A stretch of 64,000 nt of DNA from Larkinella knui. Its GTDB lineage: Bacteria; Bacteroidota; Bacteroidia; Cytophagales; Spirosomataceae. The DNA is taken from assembly GCF_003858645.1 (NCBI RefSeq), contig NZ_RQJP01000001.1, positions 682,001-746,000 on the forward strand. Reading direction: 5' to 3'. The position numbers were made by a program, and so were the translations under genes. Shown here one piece after another: positions 36,764-45,316 of the stretch (position 1 is the first letter of the stretch; each line of letters begins with the position of its first letter). The notes under the pieces were generated by a model. The model did not search any database. It saw only the letters and a program-made list of their open reading frames with translations, and was not told where the DNA came from.

Positions 36764-38230
36764 CTAACCAGAAGGGGCATCAACTTTACTAAACCACTCC
36801 TCCAGTCCCAATTCTAAAATTACCTGGCGCTCAAAAGGGTCTCTCTTTAGTAGTGAAAATTGCCTGGAAAATTGCTTCAAAGGATTGTTTTTTAGCCAAT
36901 GCCTCAGTGTTTTCAGAAAAAGTTGCTCAACACGGAACCCGGTTTTCTGCCGTTTTAACCTTAACTCAATAGACCTAAGCTCATAATGAATATAATCCCG
37001 GTTTTCTAGCGCCACGTGGATCATCAGATTCATCAATCGGCAACTCACATATAAAATACGACTTAGGGAGCGCGTAGGCTGATTTAAAATTTGATTGATA
37101 ATGCGCAGAGCTTCACTATAATTGCCCAAATGATAGTAAACACGGGCAATGCTTAATTTAAGTTGCACTTGGATTTGTAAAGGTAGCCTATAAAGATCTT
37201 TTTCAATTAGATCCTGGTTGTGGCTGATGAGCTGACTGGCTTGCTGGTAGTTTCCTGTGTTTACAGCAACGTGTAGCTGGTTTTCAATAACCTGGCATTG
37301 GGTTGTAAGTTTTAACGTATCTGAAGTCGTCGATATGGATAGCATTTGTCCTAAAAAATAATCCATTTTTTCGTACTGCTGGGTTACCCGCATCGTTTGT
37401 AAGGCATTGTTCACTACGTGCATGTAATACAACGGCTTGTCGGCCCATAGATGACTATGACTTTGAAACAAACTGTCCAGTTCATAAAGCATTTGTAAGC
37501 TATCCTGAGGACTGTCCGTCATTAGGAAGTAGGCCGACTGAAACTGTAAGTGAAGCTGTTTGGATTCGAACGACTCAATATTTTGGGAACTTAACACCTG
37601 ATGTTCTTCAAGAAGTAAATCATTTAGCCGTAGTGTTTCCTGACGGCTTCTTACTATACCAGTTTTCCAGTAGCGCATCGACACTATCTCATACAGAGAG
37701 GCATGGTGCTGGATCACCAGTTCATGGCGTAAGAGCTCCGAGATTTTCTCCTGCTTCTCAACTAGTTTAGCTTCATCCCAGCCAACAAATTGCTGGGATA
37801 TTATATACTGGATCTCTTGTCGGGAAGCTAAAATGTAGTAAATGAACTTTTCATACTTCAACGCGATCGTTTTTGCCTTGTCAAGTTGTTCAAGACTGGC
37901 TTCGATCAGCCCTCGATCGAACAGAATCCGACTGTCGCTAAGCAAGGCCTGTAGTTGATCTTCGACAATTTTATCCGCACCAAATTGCCGTAGACTCCTC
38001 ATTAAGGTCTTATATAAATACTTACGGGCTGTCTCCAAAGCCGAGGTTGTAAAATTCTCATGAAGATCCCGGCTTAACTCCTTCGTAAATTGTAGGTGCC
38101 GATCAAGACAATTGAACAAGGTAAGGTAATCCTTTTCTCCCCCCTGTATGGAGGTGCTGAGTTTGAAATACCGTTTCTCTGATTTTGTCAGTGAATGAAT
38201 AAGTAAATGAAGTGTTTCGATCGATACCAT
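36764..38230 (-). CDS. Large helical-repeat (TPR-like) protein, possible ribose-locus regulator
   Basis: The 488-residue, all-helical protein begins LHLLIHSLTKSEKRYFKLST, a start widely seen in uncharacterised Bacteroidota proteins. It contains TPR-like helix pairs (for example LSIARVYYHLGNYSEALRIIN at about 370-390). No signal peptide or membrane helix is present, so it is cytoplasmic. No DNA-binding domain is obvious. It is divergent from rbsK across a 180-base control region, the position typically occupied by the regulator of such a locus; that role is an inference from position. Confidence 0.75.
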   Translation of the reverse strand: MVSIETLHLLIHSLTKSEKRYFKLSTSIQGGEKDYLTLFNCLDRHLQFTKELSRDLHENFTTSALETARKYLYKTLMRSLRQFGADKIVEDQLQALLSDSRILFDRGLIEASLEQLDKAKTIALKYEKFIYYILASRQEIQYIISQQFVGWDEAKLVEKQEKISELLRHELVIQHHASLYEIVSMRYWKTGIVRSRQETLRLNDLLLEEHQVLSSQNIESFESKQLHLQFQSAYFLMTDSPQDSLQMLYELDSLFQSHSHLWADKPLYYMHVVNNALQTMRVTQQYEKMDYFLGQMLSISTTSDTLKLTTQCQVIENQLHVAVNTGNYQQASQLISHNQDLIEKDLYRLPLQIQVQLKLSIARVYYHLGNYSEALRIINQILNQPTRSLSRILYVSCRLMNLMIHVALENRDYIHYELRSIELRLKRQKTGFRVEQLFLKTLRHWLKNNPLKQFSRQFSLLKRDPFERQVILELGLEEWFSKVDAPSG

Positions 38231-38380
38231 AGCATTACCTAAAGTGTACTGGAAAAATGGTATTATTTAGAGATAAAGTTTAGTATATAAGGGCACTACT
38301 TCGATTTTTTACTGATCATTTCCTTTATAGCTTTACCTGTTTCAGGAAAAAAGACGCTATAAACTATAAATTATTCCAGA

Positions 38381-38388
38381 TACTTTTG
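38381..38388 (+). promoter_or_regulatory. Candidate -7 element (TACTTTTG) for rbsK
   Basis: TACTTTTG matches TAnnTTTG and ends 22 bases before the rbsK start codon. It lies in the 180-base gap shared with the divergent helical-repeat gene. No -33 TTG is visible at the expected distance, which might mean an activator is needed. Confidence 0.45.
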
Positions 38389-38410
38389 AACAACCAATTC
38401 GTCTTCTTCT

Positions 38411-39352
38411 ATGCATACTTCTGTAATATGTGTTGTTGGCAGTTCAAACACCGACATGGTCGTAAAAGCCGATAAATTGCCTATACCTGGTGAAACGGTA
38501 ATCGGGGGACAGTTTTTAATGACTCCAGGGGGGAAAGGAGCCAACCAGGCGGTTGCCGCAGCTCGGCTAGGCGGTCAAGTTGCCCTTGCTGTTAAAGTGG
38601 GAAATGACATTTTTGGAAAACAGGCCATACAACAGTTCCAGCGCGAAAAGATCAATCTCAAGTATACTTCAACAGACCCGGAACATCCGTCCGGTGTAGC
38701 GCTGATCAATGTAGATGCGAAAGGGGAAAATTGTATTACCGTAGCTCCCGGTGCAAATAGTTATCTAATGCCCAAAGATGTTGAAGCGGTTATTGATGAT
38801 TTAAATCCCCACGATATCGTACTTATTCAGTTAGAAATTCCGCTACAAACTGTTAGCTACGTCATTCGCCGATGTGCTGAAAAAAAGATCCTTGTTATTT
38901 TAAATCCCGCTCCGGCCCAACTTCTGCCCAGCGACCTTTTCGCGTGCCTGGACCTGATCACACCCAATGAAACCGAAGTTGAGCTTTTGACGGGAATTCG
39001 GGTAACAAACTTAAAATCAGCCAGGGAGGCAGCCCAGGCGTTGCGCGATAAAGGGGTATCCAATGTCATCATAACTTTAGGGCATAAAGGAGCTTACCTG
39101 CAAACTGATAAACTGGGAAAACTGATTCCGGCGCCCCCTGTTACGGCAATTGATACGACCGCCGGGGGCGATTGTTTTAACGGCGCGTTGGCGGTTGCCT
39201 TAGCCTCGAAAAAGCCATTGGAAGAGGCCGTTGCTTTTGCGTGTAAGGTCGCTTCGATCTGTGTGACACGAATGGGAGCTCAGGCATCCTTACCCTACTG
39301 GCGCGAAGTCAATAAATTACCCTTGTCAATCGATCCGTCCGAATTACCGTAA
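38411..39352 (+). CDS. rbsK: Ribokinase
   Basis: The 313-residue PfkB-family kinase phosphorylates ribose to ribose 5-phosphate. Signature 1 is MTPGGKGANQAVAAARLGG near residues 37-55; signature 2 is DTTAGGDCFNGALAVALAS near 249-267, with the catalytic Asp. The anion-hole run is AGGD where E. coli RbsK has AAGD, a mild change. The substrate-binding N-terminus VVGSSNTDMV is also ribokinase-like. First gene of a plus-strand series with the sugar porter (14 bases on) and the exported glycohydrolase. Confidence 0.9.
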   Translation: MHTSVICVVGSSNTDMVVKADKLPIPGETVIGGQFLMTPGGKGANQAVAAARLGGQVALAVKVGNDIFGKQAIQQFQREKINLKYTSTDPEHPSGVALINVDAKGENCITVAPGANSYLMPKDVEAVIDDLNPHDIVLIQLEIPLQTVSYVIRRCAEKKILVILNPAPAQLLPSDLFACLDLITPNETEVELLTGIRVTNLKSAREAAQALRDKGVSNVIITLGHKGAYLQTDKLGKLIPAPPVTAIDTTAGGDCFNGALAVALASKKPLEEAVAFACKVASICVTRMGAQASLPYWREVNKLPLSIDPSELP

Positions 39353-39366
39353 CCTTCTCAAGTTTT

Positions 39367-40368
39367 ATGTTTATCATTCCAAATTATACGGTCGCAGTTG
39401 TCTTTTGCCTGATTACAATGCTATGTTGGGGCTCCTGGGCCAATACGCAAAAACTGGCTGCTGGCCAGTGGCGTTTTGAGTTGTTTTATTGGGACTATGT
39501 CATCGGTATTTTCCTTTTTTCACTTCTCTCAGCATTGACGCTAGGGAGTATTGGGGAGGGCGGGCGACCATTTCTTACCGACATTGCGCAAGCCGATAAG
39601 TCCAACATGTTTTCAGCCATCCTGGGAGGAGTCATCTTTAATGCCTCCAATATTCTGCTGGCGGCTGCTATTTCTATTTCCGGTATGGCGGTTGCTTTTC
39701 CGGTTGGCGTTGGCCTGGCCCTGGTAATCGGCGTAATTATCAATTACATAAATGCTCCTGTTGGCAATGCAAGCATCCTTTTGGGGGGCGTTGTTATGAT
39801 TGTCGTTGCCATTCTCCTCAACGCGAAAGCCTATCGAACAAACCCTGATTCATCCGTAAGCCTGTCCAGGAAGGGACTCTGGCTGGCTATTATAAGTGGT
39901 GGTTTAATGGGCCTCTTTTACAAGTACGTAGCGCAATCGATGTTCCCTGATTTTCAAATACCGCAACCCGGAAAACTCAGCCCTTACTCAGCCGTGGTAT
40001 TTTTCTCCATTGGGGTTTTAACCAGTAATTTTTTGTTCAATACACTGCTGATGTGGAAGCCCTTTATAGGTGAGCCTCTTCGGTATGCGAATTATTTTCG
40101 GGGGGGGAGTCGTAATCACGCCATGGGTATTCTGGGTGGAACGATATGGTGCATCGGCTTATTATTCAGTATAATTGCTTCTGACAAAGCAGGTCCGGCC
40201 ATATCCTACGGCCTGGGGCAGGGGGCCACGGTTATTGCTGCCATCTGGGGCATTTACGTTTGGCGCGAATTCCGACATGCTCCCCAAACCACCCACAGAC
40301 TCCTGAATATTATGCTTCTATGTTACGTCGCGGGATTGAGTCTGCTGATTATTGCCCGTGATGCTTGA
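39367..40368 (+). CDS. GRP-family sugar porter (ribose uptake candidate)
   Basis: This 333-residue, ten-helix membrane protein belongs to the glucose/ribose porter (GRP)/RhaT branch of the drug/metabolite transporter superfamily. Features are the N-terminal MLCWGSWANTQKL, the internal SGMAVAFPVGVGLALVIGVI, and the C-terminal GPAISYGLGQGATVIAAIWG that mirrors it. It follows rbsK by 14 bases and should bring ribose, or another sugar from the periplasm, into the cytoplasm for RbsK. Substrate is inferred from the operon. Confidence 0.85.
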   Translation: MFIIPNYTVAVVFCLITMLCWGSWANTQKLAAGQWRFELFYWDYVIGIFLFSLLSALTLGSIGEGGRPFLTDIAQADKSNMFSAILGGVIFNASNILLAAAISISGMAVAFPVGVGLALVIGVIINYINAPVGNASILLGGVVMIVVAILLNAKAYRTNPDSSVSLSRKGLWLAIISGGLMGLFYKYVAQSMFPDFQIPQPGKLSPYSAVVFFSIGVLTSNFLFNTLLMWKPFIGEPLRYANYFRGGSRNHAMGILGGTIWCIGLLFSIIASDKAGPAISYGLGQGATVIAAIWGIYVWREFRHAPQTTHRLLNIMLLCYVAGLSLLIIARDA

Positions 40369-40461
40369 TAGATACTCCATATAGCCTTTCAGGAGCGCAT
40401 TTTACATCTTTTCGACTAGGCATGGTCGCTCCCGAAACAGAAAAACCCTAACACTTATTCG

Positions 40462-40480
40462 TACCTCACTCTGTGAGGTA
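40462..40480 (+). promoter_or_regulatory. Short perfect hairpin between transporter and glycohydrolase genes
   Basis: TACCTCAC and GTGAGGTA form an 8-bp perfect stem with a TCT loop, 21 bases before the start codon of the ADP-ribosylglycohydrolase gene. No U tract follows. It could shape relative expression within the operon, or be an operator. Confidence 0.4.
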
Positions 40481-40501
40481 ACCCTTTAACATCCCTTCAG
40501 C

Positions 40502-42049
40502 ATGAAAAAACTAGTTTCCTGGTCTTTGTTCCTCATTGTCGTTGTTGGATTCATCGCGCCCAAACCGCAGCCAACGTACGTAAGCATGTCTAAAGAAAAA
40601 CTGCGTGATAAAATCAAAGGCGGCTGGGCGGGTCAGGTCATCGGCTGCACGTTTGGCGGTCCAACGGAATTTCAGTTCAACGGTACGATGATCAATGACT
40701 ACCAGAAAATCCCCTGGTATGATGGGTATATTAAACACAGTATGATGAGCAGTCCGAGCCTGTACGATGATTTGTACATGGATCTCACGTTTGTCGATGT
40801 ATTTGAAAAGCACGGATTGGATGCCCCCGTCGAAGCTCATGCCAAAGCCTACGCCAACTCCGAATACCGGCTCTGGCACGCCAATCAGGTAGGGCGGTAC
40901 AATATTCTTCATGGTCTAAAAGCGCCGGAGTCAGGCCACTGGCTGAATAATCCGCACGCCGATGATATCGACTTTCAGATTGAAGCTGACTTCTCCGGCC
41001 TGATGGCTCCCGGTATGCCCAACACGGCGGCAAAGATTGGCGACGGCATTGGCCACATCATGAACTATGGCGACGGATGGTATGGGGGCGTTTACGTTGG
41101 TGCCATGTATTCGCTGGCTTTTGTTTCCAAAGACATCAACTATGTCGTCAAGGAAGCCCTGAAAACAATACCGGCGCAGAGCACATTCTATCAGTGTATC
41201 AATGATGTAATCGGCTGGCATGCAAAATACCCCAATGACTGGAAAAAAACATGGTTTGAAGTGCAACGGAAATGGGCCGACGAGGCCGGTTGTCCAATGG
41301 GAGTCTATTCAGCTTATGACATCGATGCCAAGATCAATGCGGCTTACATTGTAATTGGCCTCCTGTACGGCAACGGGGATTTTACGAAAACCATGGAAAT
41401 CAGCACCCGATGTGGCCAGGATTCAGATTGCAATCCCTCATCGGCAGCGGGTATCCTGGGTACGATGATAGGCTATGATCAAATTTCATCGTATTGGAAA
41501 TTGGGCTTGAAAGAAGCCGAAGACGTCGATTTCAGGTATACGACCATGTCGTTGAATGATGTGTATGACATCGGGTTGAAACACGCGTTGCAGATGATTG
41601 AGCGCAATGGCGGTAAAGTTTCCGATAAAGACGTAACGCTGGCCGTACAAAAGCCTCAGGCAGTTCGGTTGGAACAAGGCTTCACCGGTCATTTCCCCGT
41701 GAGTGTAAAACCCATCCAGAAAGAACTTACGAATGAGTATTCATTTGAGGTTGACGGCATTGGGTTTGTGCTCAGAGGAAATGCTGAACCCGTAAAAGTC
41801 GATATTGCCAATGACAAGGCCAATGTCCACGTATTTGATGCGGAGCTATACATCGATGATAAACTGGTTGAGAAAGCGAAGTTGCCAACCAGTTTCCGGC
41901 TACGGCGACACGAACTCTTCTGGAAATATCAACTTCCCAAAGGCAAACATGCCGTCCGGGTTAAAGTACTGAATCCTGATCCCGGTTATGTGGTGCGGAT
42001 GGTTAGTCTGATCACCTATGACAACAAACCGCACGCGCATCCTGAATAG
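40502..42049 (+). CDS. Exported ADP-ribosylglycohydrolase-family protein
   Basis: The 515-residue protein has a signal peptide (1-19 or so) and an ADP-ribosylglycohydrolase (DraG/ARH) domain. It begins LRDKIKGGWAGQVIGCTFGG and carries the metal-binding signature ISTRCGQDSDCNPSSAAGIL near residues 300-319, with Asp-x-Asp. A C-terminal beta domain (about 400-510) is fused on. DraG enzymes cleave N-glycosidic bonds of ADP-ribose; in the periplasm this one would release ribose-type sugars from ADP-ribosyl or nucleoside compounds. Its place between a ribose kinase/porter pair and SusCD supports this. Confidence 0.85.
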   Translation: MKKLVSWSLFLIVVVGFIAPKPQPTYVSMSKEKLRDKIKGGWAGQVIGCTFGGPTEFQFNGTMINDYQKIPWYDGYIKHSMMSSPSLYDDLYMDLTFVDVFEKHGLDAPVEAHAKAYANSEYRLWHANQVGRYNILHGLKAPESGHWLNNPHADDIDFQIEADFSGLMAPGMPNTAAKIGDGIGHIMNYGDGWYGGVYVGAMYSLAFVSKDINYVVKEALKTIPAQSTFYQCINDVIGWHAKYPNDWKKTWFEVQRKWADEAGCPMGVYSAYDIDAKINAAYIVIGLLYGNGDFTKTMEISTRCGQDSDCNPSSAAGILGTMIGYDQISSYWKLGLKEAEDVDFRYTTMSLNDVYDIGLKHALQMIERNGGKVSDKDVTLAVQKPQAVRLEQGFTGHFPVSVKPIQKELTNEYSFEVDGIGFVLRGNAEPVKVDIANDKANVHVFDAELYIDDKLVEKAKLPTSFRLRRHELFWKYQLPKGKHAVRVKVLNPDPGYVVRMVSLITYDNKPHAHPE

Positions 42050-42178
42050 GTAACTACCCTCTAAAAGCCCCTGTATTTAAGGTCCAATTGCCTGTGTTGC
42101 TCCCTGAATCTGATCGAATCGGTCCAAAACCGATGACAGGGGATGCCTTTGCCCTTCGCCTTTAAAACAACTAAAATT

Positions 42179-45100
42179 ATGCCCAATCAATGTACTATTC
42201 CAGGCTGGAAACCGATGCGGTTCACAGTTTTCCAGCTCTGCTTATGCCTTCTGCCTGCGGGTTTAGCCCTTGCCGAAGCGACCAGAGGTTCCGCTTTGAA
42301 AAACCACCGGATCATCGTGGAGTATAACGATCCACAGAAAGTAGCGGATCGAACCATAACGGGTTCCGTGACGGACGACAAAGGCGAACCCTTACCGGGC
42401 GTTAGTATTGTCTTGAAAGACACCCAACGCGGAACCAACAGTGACGGCCAGGGGCAATTCAGTCTGACCGTACCGGATGGTCCGGCCACGCTGGTGTTCA
42501 GTTTTGTTGGCTACGTTGCCAAAGAGATAAGTGTTGATAACCAGACCCGGCTGACGGTTTCGCTACTCGTCGATGATAAAACGTTGAATGAAGTGGTGGT
42601 GGTCGGTTACGGTACGCAATCTCGCCGGAATGTTACGGGATCGGTGACCAAAGTCGATTTAAAGCAGATGGAAAACACGCCGACGACGAACATCGGCCAG
42701 GCCTTGCGGGGCCGGGTGGCTGGTGTGCAATTTACCGACAATGGGCGGCCCGGTCAGGGAGGAAGTATTTTGGTGCGTGGGCAACGATCCATTTCGGCCA
42801 GTAATAACCCCTTGATTGTTCTGGACGGTATTTTTTTTGAGGGGAACCTGAGCGACATCAATCCGGGCGACATCGAATCCATGGAGGTGCTTAAAGATGC
42901 ATCGGCTACCGCCATTTACGGGGCCCGTGCTGCCAACGGTGTTATCCTGATTACGTCCAAAAAAGGCACTTCTGAAACACCGACCATCCGGCTGAATACG
43001 TATTACGGAAGTTCCAGCTGGAGTTACACGCCCAAATTACTGACGCCGGAACGGTATATCGAAAAAACACTGGACTGGCGGAAGCAGAGTGGTTTGGATG
43101 CCGACCCCGCGAAAATTGGCGGCTACCTTACCGCTACGGAAGCCAGAAACTATGCCGCAGGCCAAACGATCGATCCGCTTAAGGTGGCCTCGCAACAGGC
43201 CGGAATTTATAACCTGGATTTGAGTGTAGCCGGTCGGTCGGCCCGAACAAACTATTACGTCTCCGCTAACTACAACAACGAAAAAGGGCTTATCTACAAC
43301 GATAATGCCAGCCGGACCAGCGTTCGGGTCAACCTGGATACGCAAGTTACCGACTGGCTTAAGATCGGCATCAATGCGCAGTATGCAGAACGGGATCTGT
43401 CGGGAAATTCGGCGGACATGGGGGTCGCCTTCTGGACATCGCCTTACAACGACGTTTGGGTGGATGCCGCCCAAACCGATCCCAAACCGCTTGGCAATGA
43501 GGATGGCCTGGTCGGCAGTATTCTTTATAACGCCCTGATCTATAAAAATCAGGAACGTCAGCGCAATCTGTTCGCCAATTTTTTTGGCGTCCTGGATATT
43601 CCCTTCATCAAGGGATTGTCGTACCGGATTAATTATTCTCCTAATTACCGCTGGTTTAATTTGAATGATTTCCAGCCCATTTACCAACGGAACGGTATCA
43701 ATAATACGGGTTTTGCCAGCCGCCGGACCGATTTCAACAAGAACTGGGTACTGGAAAATATTCTGACGTATAGCCGCCAGGTTGGTGAAAATCACGGCTT
43801 CGATCTGACGTTGTTGTACGGACGAAATCAGGCGTATGCCGAATCAATCATTTCTTCGGGAACCGATTTTTCGGGCTCCAGCGATGCCAACGGCTGGAAT
43901 AACATTGCCTTGGCTAAAATTCAGGCGGTAACGTATCCCGGTGGAACGTTGGGCGCTTCCCAGGTGGATGCCATCTCGTCGATGGCCCGGCTAAACTACC
44001 GGTTCAAAGATCGCTACCTGTTTACGTTCACCACTCGCCGGGATGGTAATTCGGTGTTTGGCGCCAACAACAAGTTTGGTGTATTCCCGTCGGCGGCCTT
44101 CGCCTGGATAGCCTCGGATGAGTCATTCATAAAAACGCTGTCGGCCATCAACCTGCTCAAGCTCCGGGCATCTTACGGCTCAGTGGGGAATCAGGCCATA
44201 TCGGCCTACCAGTCGCTGACCAAACTGGGGCAGGTTCAATACGTATATGGTGATGGCGGTACGACCTCTACGGGCATCTTTCCCCTCAACATTGCCAGTC
44301 CGGATCTGCGTTGGGAAACCACCACCACGACCAATATTGCTGCTGATTTTGAGGTATTTAAAGGTCGCATCGGGGGAACCGTTGAATATTATAGCATGAA
44401 TACGAAAGACCTGTTACTCACCCGGCAATTGCCCGGACCGACCGGTTTTACGTCCATTCTGACCAACATTGGCGCTACCAACAACAAGGGCGTAGAAGTC
44501 ACCCTGAATACGGTAAATCTGAAACCGGGGCCTCTGGAATGGACCAGTACCCTGGTGTTTTCCGCCAACAAAAACCGGATCGTTCACATTTACCAGAGCG
44601 ACGCCAATGGGGATGGAACCGAAGACAACGACATCAACAACAAGTGGTTCATCGGACAGCCCATTTCCGTCGCGTATGATTACCGCCTGGACGGGGTCTA
44701 CCAGGAAGGTGACCAAATTCCTGCCGGACAGAAGGCCGGTTTTTTCCGGATGCAGGATGCCAACGGCGATGGAAAAATAACGCCCGATGATCGGGTGGTG
44801 CAGGGCACGCTGCAACCCAAATACCGCTGGAACATTGTGAATTCCCTTCGGTACAAAAACTTTAGCCTGATGCTCAATATCAATGCCTTACAAGGCTGGC
44901 TGGGCGTCAACAACCTGCTGGCCCTGGACCCGTCAGCGGGTGTTTTCGGGGGCGGAAACAACCCCGGACGGGCTGCCAATTTCCTGGATGCGGGCTGGTG
45001 GACGCCCGAGAATAAATCGACTACCCGCTCTTCGCTGGTCTATACCAATCCGTATGGACACCAATACTTCCAGAGCCGGGATTTTGTCCGCATTCAGGAA

Positions 45101-45295
45101 GTTGCCTTATCGTATGATGTGCCGAAAGAGTTTACCAAGCGTTTACGGATGAATACGCTTCGGTTTTACGTCAGTGGCCGGAATCTGCATACGTTTACCA
45201 GCTGGCAGGGGATGGACCCGGAAACGGGTGATGGCACCCGGAGCGCTTTCCCCGTACCGCGTACGGTTTCGGCAGGAGCAACAATCAGTTTTTGA
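42179..45295 (+). CDS. SusC/RagA-family TonB-dependent outer-membrane transporter
   Basis: From ATG 42179 the protein has 1038 residues: signal peptide, CarboxypepD_reg domain (ITGSVTDDKGEPLPGVSIVL), TonB box region, plug with the SusC signature GYGTQSRRNVTGSV and IESMEVLKDASATAIYGARA, and a long barrel ending RTVSAGATISF. It should import the oligosaccharide or nucleoside ligand captured by the SusD partner 21 bases downstream. The ATG at 42143 would add 12 residues without signal character. The gene follows the ADP-ribosylglycohydrolase by 129 bases. Confidence 0.95.
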   Translation: MPNQCTIPGWKPMRFTVFQLCLCLLPAGLALAEATRGSALKNHRIIVEYNDPQKVADRTITGSVTDDKGEPLPGVSIVLKDTQRGTNSDGQGQFSLTVPDGPATLVFSFVGYVAKEISVDNQTRLTVSLLVDDKTLNEVVVVGYGTQSRRNVTGSVTKVDLKQMENTPTTNIGQALRGRVAGVQFTDNGRPGQGGSILVRGQRSISASNNPLIVLDGIFFEGNLSDINPGDIESMEVLKDASATAIYGARAANGVILITSKKGTSETPTIRLNTYYGSSSWSYTPKLLTPERYIEKTLDWRKQSGLDADPAKIGGYLTATEARNYAAGQTIDPLKVASQQAGIYNLDLSVAGRSARTNYYVSANYNNEKGLIYNDNASRTSVRVNLDTQVTDWLKIGINAQYAERDLSGNSADMGVAFWTSPYNDVWVDAAQTDPKPLGNEDGLVGSILYNALIYKNQERQRNLFANFFGVLDIPFIKGLSYRINYSPNYRWFNLNDFQPIYQRNGINNTGFASRRTDFNKNWVLENILTYSRQVGENHGFDLTLLYGRNQAYAESIISSGTDFSGSSDANGWNNIALAKIQAVTYPGGTLGASQVDAISSMARLNYRFKDRYLFTFTTRRDGNSVFGANNKFGVFPSAAFAWIASDESFIKTLSAINLLKLRASYGSVGNQAISAYQSLTKLGQVQYVYGDGGTTSTGIFPLNIASPDLRWETTTTTNIAADFEVFKGRIGGTVEYYSMNTKDLLLTRQLPGPTGFTSILTNIGATNNKGVEVTLNTVNLKPGPLEWTSTLVFSANKNRIVHIYQSDANGDGTEDNDINNKWFIGQPISVAYDYRLDGVYQEGDQIPAGQKAGFFRMQDANGDGKITPDDRVVQGTLQPKYRWNIVNSLRYKNFSLMLNINALQGWLGVNNLLALDPSAGVFGGGNNPGRAANFLDAGWWTPENKSTTRSSLVYTNPYGHQYFQSRDFVRIQEVALSYDVPKEFTKRLRMNTLRFYVSGRNLHTFTSWQGMDPETGDGTRSAFPVPRTVSAGATISF

Positions 45296-45316
45296 ACCTT
45301 TCTTTAGCCTCAAATC

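Noticed and set aside
39157-39190. Defective ribokinase active site (AGGD instead of GAGD)
   Set aside because: E. coli RbsK has AAGD at the same place, so AGGD is a mild variant and the catalytic Asp is kept.
43037-43795. 252-codon minus-strand open frame
   Set aside because: Antisense to the SusC gene; Ile/Val-rich shadow without motifs.
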